A stretch of 64,000 bases of DNA from Steinernema hermaphroditum (taxonomy: Eukaryota; Nematoda; Chromadorea; Rhabditida; Steinernematidae), in assembly GCA_030435675.1 (NCBI GenBank), contig CM059625.1, positions 16,926,001 through 16,990,000 of the forward strand. Direction: 5' to 3'. The notes beneath the pieces were generated by a model. It ran no database searches. It was not told where the DNA came from and saw nothing but the letters and a program-made list of their open reading frames with translations. Positions 30,701 through 42,139 of this stretch are shown piece after piece (position 1 is the first letter of the stretch; each line of letters opens with the position of its first letter). The translations under genes and the position numbers were made by a program.

Positions 30701-31496
30701 ATACAATGATATCAATTTACCTTATATCATTACAGAAACTTATCAACACCGTGTCGACCTCTCCCGAGCCTGCTTCGAAGCTCTCCTCTCGATGAGTCAA
30801 ATGAAAGCACCGGATATATTGCAGAACTCCTCGGTACCCAACCCATCCTCTTTAGGCTCATCCGCCATCGGCTCACTTCTTGCCCGCTGCAAACAGGTAC
30901 TCTTAAAGGTCTGGTTTCTTAAATGCAACTTTATTTCATTGTTTCTAGGTTCGTTGTCTAGCCTCAAACACCCTCAAAACACTATCACTTTAACTTTGGG
31001 TTGTCAAAGATAGGTTGCCACCCTTGTTTTCACTGTGTTCCCCGGCCTGTCCCTCTCACTCAGATCCACCGCAAACGCTTTACTTCCACATACCTTGTCA
31101 ATCACGCAGTAACCCCGCTGCCACAGCTAAATAACTCTATTTGTAGGTAATCAACGGTTATGCGCACGATGAGATTACTACTGGCCCTCGAAGACTGTCA
31201 CAAGAAAGAGTCGCTGAAGTTACAGCCGTTCTACAGGCCATAGCCACTCTGATAATCGGTGTTGTGGACCGACAAACGACGGACCCCACTCAGGTGGATA
31301 TCCTAAAGCAAATAATCCTTATTTATCCGACAGTGGTATCGCTGATCCCGTGTGCTTCTGGAAATCCACAAGTAAGTAAAGTTGTTGCATTCACTTAACG
31401 AAAATGGAACTCGTTTAGGTGGAACAGGCTCTTATGCAAACGCTCAACGCATTCCAAACGGTGATGATGTTTAACGTGAATTCCAAGAAAGCGTGA
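24787..31496 (+). CDS. mon-2: MON2, Golgi/endosome trafficking scaffold, 1650 aa
   Basis: Twenty-eight exons, 1651 codons: 24787-25092, 25136-25267, 25312-25422, 25475-25594, 25638-25763, 25809-25892, 25934-26104, 26148-26272, 26318-26436, 26512-26580, 26626-26890, 26932-27137, 27183-27310, 27356-27613, 27663-27767, 27808-28214, 28261-28642, 28759-28966, 29013-29224, 29265-29350, 29394-29526, 29568-29807, 29904-30153, 30203-30269, 30504-30682, 30736-30896, 31147-31371, 31419-31496. MON2 is related to the large Arf-GEFs but lacks a Sec7 domain. It works with flippase/Dopey partners in endosome-to-Golgi transport. Diagnostic stretches are [15 protein letters not shown] at the N-terminus, [23 protein letters not shown], the WQLV-like helical repeats, [17 protein letters not shown] and the C-terminal LIPC-type helices. 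Introns 25268-25311 and 25595-25637 have GC donors. Confidence 0.94.
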
Positions 31497-32985
31497 TGAC
31501 TGCAAAAGATGGTGCTTCTGTTGTGTGCTGATGATACGAGTCAATTGTTATTTATCTACATAGAGTATTTATTTATACATTCACTTTCATTTCTTTCTTA
31601 CTTCTGTGTGTATTGGGTATATACTGTGATCACTATTTATATGGATAAACTAATAGCATTTCGCTACTCAACCGCCAGAGATCATCTTGAAGGAAGCACG
31701 CGTTTGTTTCTCTTGTGAGTCACTGTGATTTCCCAAAGCCGATTATAGATGTTGTGTTGCTAATTCTAGTAGCTGTTTTAGTCGAGAAGCACGCTATCGA
31801 CTCAAAAATCAAAGAAAAATCGCGCTGTTTATGTGTATTCTGCGTGTTTCTGCTAAGCTGAATTTCACTTAAGAGCTTGTAAGCACTAAAACGTCAACCG
31901 TTCTTGAGGAATATTCAAATATGGCGGCTACAGATGCACGAATGAAGCTAGATGTCAATGTGTTGCGTATATCAAATTTACTGTAGCGTGACAGTTTTGG
32001 TTCATCGTTGCCACTCACTTCTCTAATCATCCGTTGTTGTGGTTCATTTTTTCAATTTTAGGAACTGTGCATTATCAGCTATTAATAGAACTAAAGTAGT
32101 AGTTTTATGCACGACACAGGTAGATCTTATCTTCACTTTGTGTCGGTCACTACGTTGAGTTGGTGCTGGCGAATGAAAAGTCATAAATTTAAGGGCACAT
32201 GATGGCCACGAACTGCGAAAGTTCTCATGATCAACGAAGATGCGCTCAACGAAGGCGGTTGCAATTATCTGACCAATACGCCGAATATCAGTGGCCGTCT
32301 CACTGATCAAAGGTTCAGGAACCAGTGATCAACTTGTGAGGAGCCACCACGACTAGCTGCAGATAACGCTTTAAAACATTTGCTGTTGTTTGGTGCTACC
32401 ACTTCCGGTACGTACTGACCCTTGTGTAGTTCCATAACATGCAGTATTACCGTTACGTTACGCACTGTATAGAATTTTGGGTTAGGTCAACATCCTTTTG
32501 CTTATCATGATGAACGTTCACGGATCGCCAATACACATAGATCGTCTACGTAGAACACAATTGGCACCCTTTAATGAGCACAGATTTTATCGTTTTGCAA
32601 CGCGCATACGATCATTTTGAACTTTGATACCTTCCCTTTGATCTAGTCGCAATGCTATTTTAAGCGGCGCCCCCTTCAAAAGTCGACCTGATAATCAGCC
32701 TCCATCGCCTTGGTGTAAAACGCTTCGATCGTGTAAATCGTCGTTAGTCGTTCTAAAGAAATCGCGTTTGAGGTAAGGTTCTTCTTTGTAGTTTTTAAAA
32801 ATGCCGTCAGAAATTGTGTCGTCCTCTTCGTTGTGGGTTGTCGAATGGAACATGCTGAACTATTTCGGGTCGGTTGGAAGGTATAAGATTTCGGCCGCGA
32901 AATCCGCTGGTCCGAGGGATGTGTACTGCTGTCAGATTTTTATTAGTAATGAGATGTTCTACTCGCATGACTATAAATAAAATAC
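31497..32985. other. Intergenic, no gene supported
   Basis: The probable MON2 3'UTR is followed by AT-rich sequence. An 88-aa minus-strand frame at 32044-32310 and a 69-aa plus frame at 31509-31718 have no recognisable features. Confidence 0.45.
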
Positions 32986-33713
32986 GGCTCTGGGTCGAAT
33001 GCGGCGTCGGCTTTTGAGAATATGGCGTCGGCTAATCTGGCGTCGGCTAATGTGGCGTCGGCCAATGTGGCGTCGGCAATTACTATGGCGTCGGTATGAT
33101 GTAATATGGATATATGTAGGTGATAGCCCACCCTCTGGCACGTCGAACGCACCTACACACTTGCCCAAAGGTATACACCACACTGGGAAACGGGCTACCC
33201 CGGAACAAGGGAACCGCCTTTTCGGCATATCGGGTGCGCCTACTATGGGCTAGTATAGGCATTTCAGCTGTCCGTTATTCGGCTATCGAACCGGAAAGTT
33301 CCGACTACTTCTAACTCTCCAGGGCTTTGCGTTATCTTGGAACTTTTTGGTATCATTCGAAAGCTGAATAAATTATTTATCGTATTTAAAAATTTATTTT
33401 TAACCAATTTAAAGTGTATTTAAAAAATAAATCTAGCCAAAAGACTAAGCCTAAGCCAAGCCTGGATGTTGGCCCGTGCAGGAACCTTTGACCAGCGATT
33501 TATTCCGTTGTATGCTTGCAATTGATACACTTACTATCTAAGATAATTAATGAAAATGAATAAAAATGAATATAATTAATATGATAATTATTAAAAATTA
33601 ATCAAAGCTGGAGTTTCTGCATTTTACATCATACCGACGCCATGTTAGCCGACGCCACATTATCCAAAAACCGACGCCACATTATCCGCCGACGCCGCAT
33701 TCGACCCAGGGCC
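32986..33713. mobile_element. Foldback element with GGCGTCGG tandem arms, 728 bp
   Basis: The ends are inverted: GGCTCTGGGTCGAATGC at 32986 and, as reverse complement, GGCCCTGGGTCGAATGC at 33713. Each arm carries four to six copies of an irregular 15-16-bp unit, GCGTCGGCTAATGTG. The left arm runs to about 33100 and the right arm is its mirror image from about 33629. The shared inner border GGCGTCGGTATGATGTAA is at both arms. The middle is unrelated and AT-rich toward the right. No transposase frame. No clear target-site duplication; AAATAC occurs on both sides but is offset by six bases on the right. Confidence 0.7.
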
Positions 33714-36700
33714 AACATCAAATACCAGATTTTCCCGTTGTGCTCCCTACTTCCACAACCCTTTTTTTTCGTAGCTAAGACTTAATCGCCGAAGATCTCG
33801 TATTTTTCGGAAGCAGTGTTTATCGTTCACATGTCTTAAGCAGATGCGTTTATAGATACAATCAGCTTAGTTCGCATAAATCCTTAGCAATTCGTGCAAA
33901 GTAGTGTTGGAAGTGATATATTATCTTCTCAGTGTGTTCCCGTGTAAGGTTCTTATTGGCGCTACTGGGTCGAAACAAAATTTTTTCGGTTTAAGTTACT
34001 AACCAGTTGACACTGAGCACAGCAGGAAACACACACAGGTAACCGTTGTAGAGGTTTCCTTCGCAACAAGGAACTTTTTGTGCGCGACGAAAACAAAAGC
34101 ACAAAACAAAAATAGCCATTCATAACGTTAATAACTTGTATACCACAAAAGATGACGTTTCTAAGTGCAGTCTGTTGTGATGAGTGCACAAAATTGACTG
34201 TTTTAGCACTTGCAGACAACTCACTTATACCAAACAAAAGACTTATCTGTGATTATTTTCTGCAAATAACGCTTTTGTTGACATCAGCTGAAAAGGCACT
34301 TTGCGATTGCGTGCCGAAACATATCTTGTATTGGTGTGTACGGTCGTTTGGTCGCGCTGGTCAAGGTTATCGCACGAAAAACCACGTAAACTATTCTAAA
34401 GATTAAGGTGGCATAGAGCATTTGGAAGTCCCAATCACATGCTGACAAAGCAGTGAAACGTTTGGTTCTGTATTAATGAATCACGAGCCCTCTTCATTTC
34501 AAGGAAGTCATAATCCACCTCAAAAGGTCACAAACAAACTTTCGAGAATCGTTCTTACACATCGTGCAACTGAAGGATCATTTTTTGTCGGCATTTTTAT
34601 CGTAGATTGCCAATCAAAGGTAAAAATAGTCAACTAACCAGTCCGCTCGACTCGACTTCGATATTCGAGAACATTCCCTGTGTCAACCTTTAATTCGAGT
34701 CGATTGTTCAAAGCGCAGCTGTACGACTCCACTCAGATTGGACTTTGGTACTTCTTAATGATGTTAGTTCTGCCTATTTGTGTGGCTGCTCATTGCAGCT
34801 TATCACTTAATGACCATGTTCAGCTGAACTACGAACATTTTAGCTATACAAAAAAAACATAAATTCCGGTTTTGCACAGTTTTCTTATAAAACGTCTCAA
34901 TTGCTGTCACTTCTTGGGCGCAGTCTTCAGCAGCTCTTTTATGCGCGTACCATATAATATATTCACCATACTCTGCTGTCCTTAAAGTCACAAAGTTCGT
35001 AGGTAATGTTTGACGTTGCATAATGAACGTGGGTTGGAATAAGTGACATATTCTTGATGATATTGTGCATGTTCTCGATCGCACTTATTCGCATGAATTT
35101 TTCGGTCATAAAAGCGATATCTCGTTCATAGGTCGGTTAAACTTTTTTATTTGTTTTGGCCTTTGCGTTCCCTGCCTCCTATCTTTCACTGTTGAGTTCT
35201 TGCGTTACCGCTGATCGTGTTTATTTGATATGGAGAATCATAAAAATTTCAAATGAACTTTTAAAATTTTCAGCTTATGCCTTTTTCTGCCACTATGTCG
35301 TGTGGGCGACAATACACGAGCACATTTCAGAATAGGAAACAAACTTCCCAACACTTTATCCAGCTTCTGGCACATAGTATCCGCTTACGAGAAAACCTGT
35401 TCTAGCAGCGGATTACGGTAGCTTACCCCCATTTTCAAAGCGTAGCATGGCCGATCAAATACCAATCCAAACGCTCGTTATCATTTGCGTTATCATCGTC
35501 AAATCTATTTTGGACATCAACAATTGAAAACCAAAAACACTTTTTAATGTGCTCATTCATAAACGAAGCTCATAAATGGATATTAATGGAACGTGATAAG
35601 GCCCGGCTTGGTGTAATTTCGGCTCATCTATGCAACGACAAGTGCGTCGTCGGAAAAGAGTGAGAAAAACTCTTTGAAGATCAATTCGCTGATCGATATT
35701 GTATTTCGATCGTTTGGTCGATGAGCTCACGTTGGTCTGTTCACTCTACGGTCGATAGCGCGCCGCTCTCTTTTCTCGTTCCTATTTCTCTGCTGTTTAA
35801 CGACCTATGCTGAGGCTGGTGCGCTCGCACCAAAGGAAATTTCCATCGTCAACTGCATTGGGCACGCGAAAAACGATAGACAGGACGCGCCCTGTTGACA
35901 TACAGAGATACGACTTATTAAGATTATACAGTAGTTTGCCACGTTTTGAGTCCCGAAGGCTTAGAGCGCCGATACACCACGCAAACATCGAAGCTACTCC
36001 ACTTAAAAATTTGCATATGTTACAGTCAACATGAATGATCTTGTAAGGTCCTACGTAGAAGCAGGCTGCGAACCTCAGCACCCTTTCTTGTTATTCACCA
36101 AGGCACCGGAACTGTTATCGGGTGCGGCGTGTGCAAGCATGTTGAGTGCATTACAGTGTTGTGTCCAGCCCTTCCAATCGCTTCTGGGGCTTCGTTCTTC
36201 GCACTGCGCCTGCCAGGTCGGGCTGGCAAGAGTAGTTGTCGTTTCCCCCCGCGACACTGCGACTATTGCAATCGCGCTCTGTGCTCTCGCCATCGGCGGT
36301 CGGCCGGCGAGCGGCCGCGGTACACCAGCACCCGTCAGCACCCACAATGCACCCGTCGCACTCGCAGCCTCCTCGCTTAGTGACTTACTTGGAGGCCGCT
36401 GCGTCAGATGGATTTCATGTGCTTGCCTCGCAACACGCTAAGTGCTCCTCGACCAACTCGTGTTGCTAACGCTCCTTGTGCAACGGGTGCTTCTTCCATT
36501 TGGTGCTAATGCTGCTACTGACAATTCTTGTAAAATAACTCCTTTTCCATGTATGATGAAGAGGGGTTTGTTTTTCACGCATCGTTTCTAACTCAGCGCT
36601 CGTTAAAGGTTTGTTTACTTGTAGAATTCCCGACGAGTGGTGTTATTATGAGTAAACGTGATGTAAGTTCCTGTTTGGCGAAAGTCAACGAGCAGTAGCG

Positions 36701-37680
36701 GTTTTTAATTAACTCACCAAAAGGCGTTAGTTAACTTGACCTGACCAATCTGTTTTACACTTTTTCGTCGTTTAGCAGAACGGGCGCCGACGCTCGTCAT
36801 TGCCTTTTGTAGTCGTTACCAGCACTTAAACCGCTACTACTGCAATGTGTCTCTTCCTCATTTATGATTTTTCCGATGAGCCTTCGATAAGTAGGCTGTA
36901 CCTTCGCTCGAGGGATTAGCGTTTTGTGTCAAGTCGTTTCAATAGTTGAGCGCGCGGGGCGTGTCTTTGTGTCAATTAAACGCCGAAGGTATACGGTATG
37001 ATACATGTGTTTTCTTAGCCGATTTCCCGGAACGGCACTCATATAGCGGACGTCAACTTTGCGCTCTGCCGCTTCTCCGCAGGCTTAGTCCTTCTTTATT
37101 TCGCCCCGTACATACATTGATCTGGTGTACATGAGCGCACTCACCCGGGGGCAGGTGGACGTGTTGCGGACACGTGTAAGCACTCTCAAGCCGCTGGGTA
37201 TGAGTGTACGTGTGAGTGGTGTATGTGTGGTAACTAGTTGTTCACATTCATTAGAGATACCCAATTCGCCGGTGCAAGAAGAACTTGTCGCACCCATTTC
37301 GGTGACACCCAATCTCGCAAAGGGTTCTCGCGTTTTCTAGAAATCTATCACCCCCGCTCTTCCGTTTGCGTGCAGCGACGGGGCAGGAGACCGTCAGCCG
37401 AACCACGCCACAATTGTAAGGCCAGTGATGTTGGTGATGGTGACAGTAGGGCGCAGCACATGTTGTTTCAAAATTTAACCATCCAGTAAACGGCGAGTAC
37501 ACACATCGACGTCACCGGGCGGGAAGTGATAGAATGGGTCGGCAAGTAAAAAATCGAGCATACAATGCGGGAACGATTTGATACCAGTTCTCCGTGGAGA
37601 GAAAGGCGAATGGTGTGGGTCGTGCTCCGTGCGTGTATGTATACGCCGGCACCCCACTTCATTCCTTTTTTCATTCCCAG
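33714..37680. other. Long gene-poor stretch
   Basis: About 4 kb with no splice-consistent gene. A GC-rich patch at 36031-36441 is open for 136 aa but lacks domain features and is open in several frames. Isolated hydrophobic frames (for example 34680-34862) have no context. Confidence 0.4.
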
Positions 37681-37753
37681 TCTTCATAACAACAACTACT
37701 CATCTTGTTGTTTCCCCATTATAAAGTTCCACGGAAACGTTTCCATTTCGGCG

Positions 37754-37855
37754 ATGTCGACTATCGTTACGGTAGCACTCGGAACTCTATTCCCTATCGC
37801 GTGCTACGTTCTTCTTTCGTCACTTTTTAAAAAACAACGCGAAAGACAGCTGTGA
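37754..37855 (+). CDS. Candidate single-pass membrane microprotein, 33 aa
   Basis: The short frame MSTIVTVALGTLFPIACYVL continues through a leucine/serine stretch and ends in a basic tail, KKQRERQL. This is a classic single transmembrane segment with a positive cytosolic end. A strong acceptor, TTTTTTCATTCCCAG, ends at 37680, which would give a 73-base 5'UTR after trans-splicing. The frame also runs open upstream for 63 codons without recognisable content. No family is recognised. Nematodes do have 30-40-residue membrane subunits, but this could be chance. Confidence 0.3.
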   Translation: MSTIVTVALGTLFPIACYVLLSSLFKKQRERQL

Positions 37856-39656
37856 CCATTGCTAGCGAGGCAAAAGCGAATGCGGAAGTTGGCGCGAGGT
37901 GTTTTTGTTTCTTTTTGAAAATAACATATCCACTCCCGATACACAGCAGCGGTGGCCGTCCGTTGGGCCGTCCGTCCATATTCTGTGTTTTTCTCCATTT
38001 TTTCCTTCTTCTTCCTTGTCTCATTTCTCTTCCCTCTAACCGGCCACTTATTACGTTTTTTCTTTATTTGCCGCTTCCTTTTTGTGTTTGCTAATGAGGA
38101 ATATACGGAAGACGTTTAAGTGGCAACGATTATTATCACTTATATAGCCTAGACTGGCCGGCCAACACATCCGGGTGTTATGATAAACATGCTCATTCTT
38201 TTGCGTGCGTCAGTACCCTCTCGGTGCGCGCTCGTTTTCCACTCTTCGCATGTTTCGCTGAATGGGTACACACATCCATGAGTCGGCGAACGAAGGAAGC
38301 GGGCGGCGAGCGAGTGAGTGTAAAATCAGAGAACAAGGAAGAGGGTTTATTATTTTCTACGTTGTTTTAGAAAGAACAATTGTGATCTTTGACCGGCATG
38401 TTAATAGTTAAACGGCGCGACGGCGGGTCTAAGGAAGTAAATTGTGAGCTTGAGCGGGGGACAATTCCTCCTCACGTGTCTGTTTACGAATACGCAGAAA
38501 CGCGACTTGTAAATGTTGTTTTTGCGGGAGCGCCTCGAGGCGGAAGCAGGTTTTCCGGCATTGCTGTTGACGCGAGAATTAGCAAGGAGTAAGTGAGATC
38601 ATGTCTCCTCATACGGTTACTGTTGTGAAGGTCGTTGATGAAGTTACAGTTCTCCCACGTCGTTCGCGAGCGGAGGCTTACCGCGCTTTTGCACGCATGC
38701 ACGCGAACACCCTCTGCTCCGGGGGGACAAATAGATATCACTCAAATTTTTTCTTATCGAGCCTGCAAACGTCGTCGTGGAGAGTTCAAAGTATAGAAAG
38801 CATTTTTCGTGGTCGTTGGTCCGAGTAGACTTAAACAAAAGAGAGTGAGCGCGAGCGAATGGACCGACCAGCCGACCGATTGACTGTATGGGAAGAAGAT
38901 GGCGAGCGCTTTGGAGAGCGTGCACTCAGCAGCAGCAGCAGTGCGAAGGGACGCGAAGAACAAAACGATTTGATAGAGGAGGAAGAGTGTGAGATGTAAT
39001 GCAACGGAGCGCTATCGAGACGAGCTCTGTCACCAATATAAAAATCTCTTTAGTCGCTGTGCGTGCGTCCGTACGCAAGCGATGGGAGAGACGGTGATGT
39101 GGCGGCTGTTTGAAGTGTATCTCTGCTTGAGCGGGGCGATCGAAGAGAACGAATGACAACGCATGGAAAATTCTGTTTCCTGCTCTCTACTGCGATCGTT
39201 TTGTGCTTGCTGCCTGCGGTGCGATTGTGACTACGCGACACTCTCCTGTTTGAGTGCCTGAGAAACCGTCTCAGTTTCGATCGCTACCTTTCGCGTTTTT
39301 GAGTGCACAATTTCAAGAAACGTTCTGCAACGAAGTAACTTTTAGTCACCTGCTTTCTGAGAATTCTCCGAAAGCACTTGTGTGTAGGATTGTCGAAAGC
39401 CATAGTTCATCCGATAAGCCTAACATTAGAATTCGATCGAATTTCCGTCTTCATCGCACGAAGTGCTTGTGGGCTATATACCTGCAGGCTTCATATCATA
39501 TTCATCGCGCAAGCTGGACGCGCGCGCGGCAGCCGAGAACGTTCTTTGGAAGTGTGCTTTGATGCTATTAACTGTGTAGTGCTTCATGTGACTCCAATTT
39601 CAGGAAGCCTATTATCACGCTATTTGTAGCGCCACGCAACTACAGTCGCCCGAGAC
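37856..39656. other. Upstream region of the DM-domain gene
   Basis: Pyrimidine-rich blocks (near 37975-38095), scattered GC-rich stretches and many chance frames. It probably carries the promoter and 5'UTR of the following gene. No gene is supported. Confidence 0.4.
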
Positions 39657-42139
39657 ATGAGGTAATGATTCTGTTCGTTTTTTAATTTTTACAAAAAAAA
39701 AAGTTCCCTGTTTACGCTCGTTGTTCTCCAAACGCTTATGTGGCCACTTTCCAAACGTTCTAACAAAAGAATAGCCAATTTAAAATGTCGATCGCTAGGC
39801 AAATATTTGTGCTCCTTGCCACGGGTGCACGAACAATTTCCGTACGGGCTGGAGGCGACGGATGTGAAAAGAACTGAGCGGCGAGCACAGAACGCATGTG
39901 CTATGTTTCAGTGCATGTGCACTCGGCTCCATGGCTGCGGCGACTTTTTCATATTATTTCTTTTGTTCGCGCTGCGGCGCTTGCCGAAAGCGCCGGCTGG
40001 CCTATGGGAGAGGGTGAGGCACACAAGTGGGTACGGTGTAATGTGTCCAGGGTGCTGTGACCAATTAATCGAACAGCATTATAAAAAGTTAGGCATGAGT
40101 TTTACGGAATTTTTTATTAGCATTTTAACACCATCCAGATGCTATTTAGAATCTAAAAAAGAACTGAAAAAAGATCATCTACTCAGTGTATATAACAACA
40201 AGATAATTATGTGGAACATCATTGAAAACGAAGCCATTTTTATCGATGTTTCACGAAACAAATAGCAGTACTGTTGCAGGAAAATGTTGTTTATGCGCAT
40301 TACAAAAGCGATCGTATTTTCAAAATTAAGCATTAAACTTTCTTTTAGCGAGGTGGTTGCCGCTGCAGTGCCCGCTGGAACGCAGGTTGTGGTCGAGGCT
40401 AAGCTTCTCACCTCCGATGTGGACCAAACAATCGCCGAAGTTCAGGCTGAGGTATTTGGATATTTGCCGCGACAAAACACTGTTATTTTCTCATTAGCAA
40501 GTCAAAGTAGCGGAGGGAATATCGGTGACCAATGTACCGGTGCCCGCGGCAGCACCGGAACCCGTCAAAGCTCCCCTTCGGACGTTGTTTTGCCGAAAAT
40601 GTGAAGGACATGGTCTGCAGGTTGTGCTCAAAGGTCACGCAAGCCAATGCCCTTATAATAATTGCACATGCAAGACGGTAACAGATCGGCAATTGAACCA
40701 ACTTCTATTTTTTCCATTCAGTGCTCAAACGTAATGTCCATGCGAGCTAACGCCATCATACGACGCTACCGTACGCGTACGTCGGAGTGTGGGCTCGTGC
40801 TGAAGCCCGTCCACTTCCGCAACGGAAACACTCGATTACGCGTCTTTCCCAAATACATCGACGGTAAACATCCAATTACCCGGTGAGCTTACGGTGTGTC
40901 CATATTTAGACAACGAATGCCTGCCTATCCCCACCGATCACCAGCAGATGATGCAGGGCATCGAGGAAGGTGGTGTCCTGGATACGGTATCTAGTCTTCA
41001 TCAGGGAATTCCCGTGCCAACGCTTGGTCCTGCGGCGAGAGATAACTCAAGAATACAAAAGGCGAACAGTCTCCGCAATCTACACCAAAAACGCACTATC
41101 GAGGAAGAGAAGAACACGTCGCCGAAGAGGTCAAACTCGCTATCACCAGTGCTCATGGACGCGGCCCCTAGTGTACCCACTTCCACAACTACACCCGAAC
41201 TGAATCCCAAAACTGTCCCTGACAACAGATCGTTCCCCTTCTTCGCCGCTCCTCAGCCCACTCAACAAGTGTCCACCCCGTCTACGCAGCAGTCAATTCT
41301 TGATCTCATCCTTTCTCAGCAGCTCGCTGCGATAGAAAATAACAAACCGAACTCAGCTAACGACCTGTCTTCGCAAATTGCACTTCTGACGCAAAATGGT
41401 CTCTTGCCGTCTACTCTGCAGACCAGCATGGCCTCACAGCCCTTATGGTCCAATCTGGCGTCCCAGAACCCTCTTATGCAACAATATCAGGTAAATTACC
41501 TTTTACAGTAGCAAATAACAACCTTTCATTTCCAGAACACCATTTCGTCGTCAAACAGTGCCATAGGGCACGAGTCGATCCTGTCGTTTGCACAAACAAA
41601 TGGCCTCATCGGAACTACAACGGCCCCATCTACCGTATCCCTGGAGTCCTTACTCCAACAAAGCCAGCCTTCGGCTTTCACCACACAGCCTCCCTCAAGC
41701 AACGCTTCCAATTTTGCTCTGAGCAGCATCTACGGACCTACGGCCCAGCAAGCTCAACCACAGCCACAATACCCACAGCAACCAACGACCAGTTCGTTCA
41801 GCAGCGGGGTCTACGCGGCACCCGTTCCAGTGTTCTGCCCTCCGTCCAGGAAAGATTCGTCCGAGAACGAGAACGCAAAAAGCTTGCCAGACTTGACGGC
41901 GATAAACGGTAAATCGACGATTTGGGAATTTTCCTCTCATACACGAAAAATAATGTTCAGGGTTGGAGAACTGCGACGAGAAAGCGTTCGCGACGGCGGA
42001 CGAACCAATTCCGTTCACGGAAAACTTGATGCTGTCGCCGACGGGTAAAACCCGTCTTGTCAGTCCGAAATTCCGACGATTCCTCTTCATGGTTCGGGAG
42101 CTGGAGCATCAGCTGCTCGACGACAGCGAAGTTCGATGA
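39657..42139 (+). CDS. DM-domain (doublesex/MAB-3 type) transcription factor, 520 aa
   Basis: Seven coding exons: 39657-39661, 40349-40451, 40498-40677, 40722-40863, 40910-41490, 41536-41908, 41961-42139, 521 codons. The DM zinc-binding domain spans about residues 65-125, with the intertwined CCHC/HCCC pattern [24 protein letters not shown] and a following basic recognition helix ([12 protein letters not shown]). Family members are DNA-binding regulators of sexual differentiation. The sequence from the domain into [16 protein letters not shown] reminds me of the nematode MAB-23 subgroup, but this is from memory and the symbol is left blank. The C-terminal two thirds is low-complexity, rich in Ser, Pro, Gln and Thr, ending in a short conserved-looking helix ([15 protein letters not shown]). 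The first coding exon supplies only ATGAG before a 687-bp intron, so the start is inferred. Confidence 0.88.

Noticed and set aside
36031..36441. 136-aa frame in a GC-rich patch
   Set aside because: Several frames on both strands are open over the same bases, so openness reflects base composition. No domain, signal peptide or acceptor.
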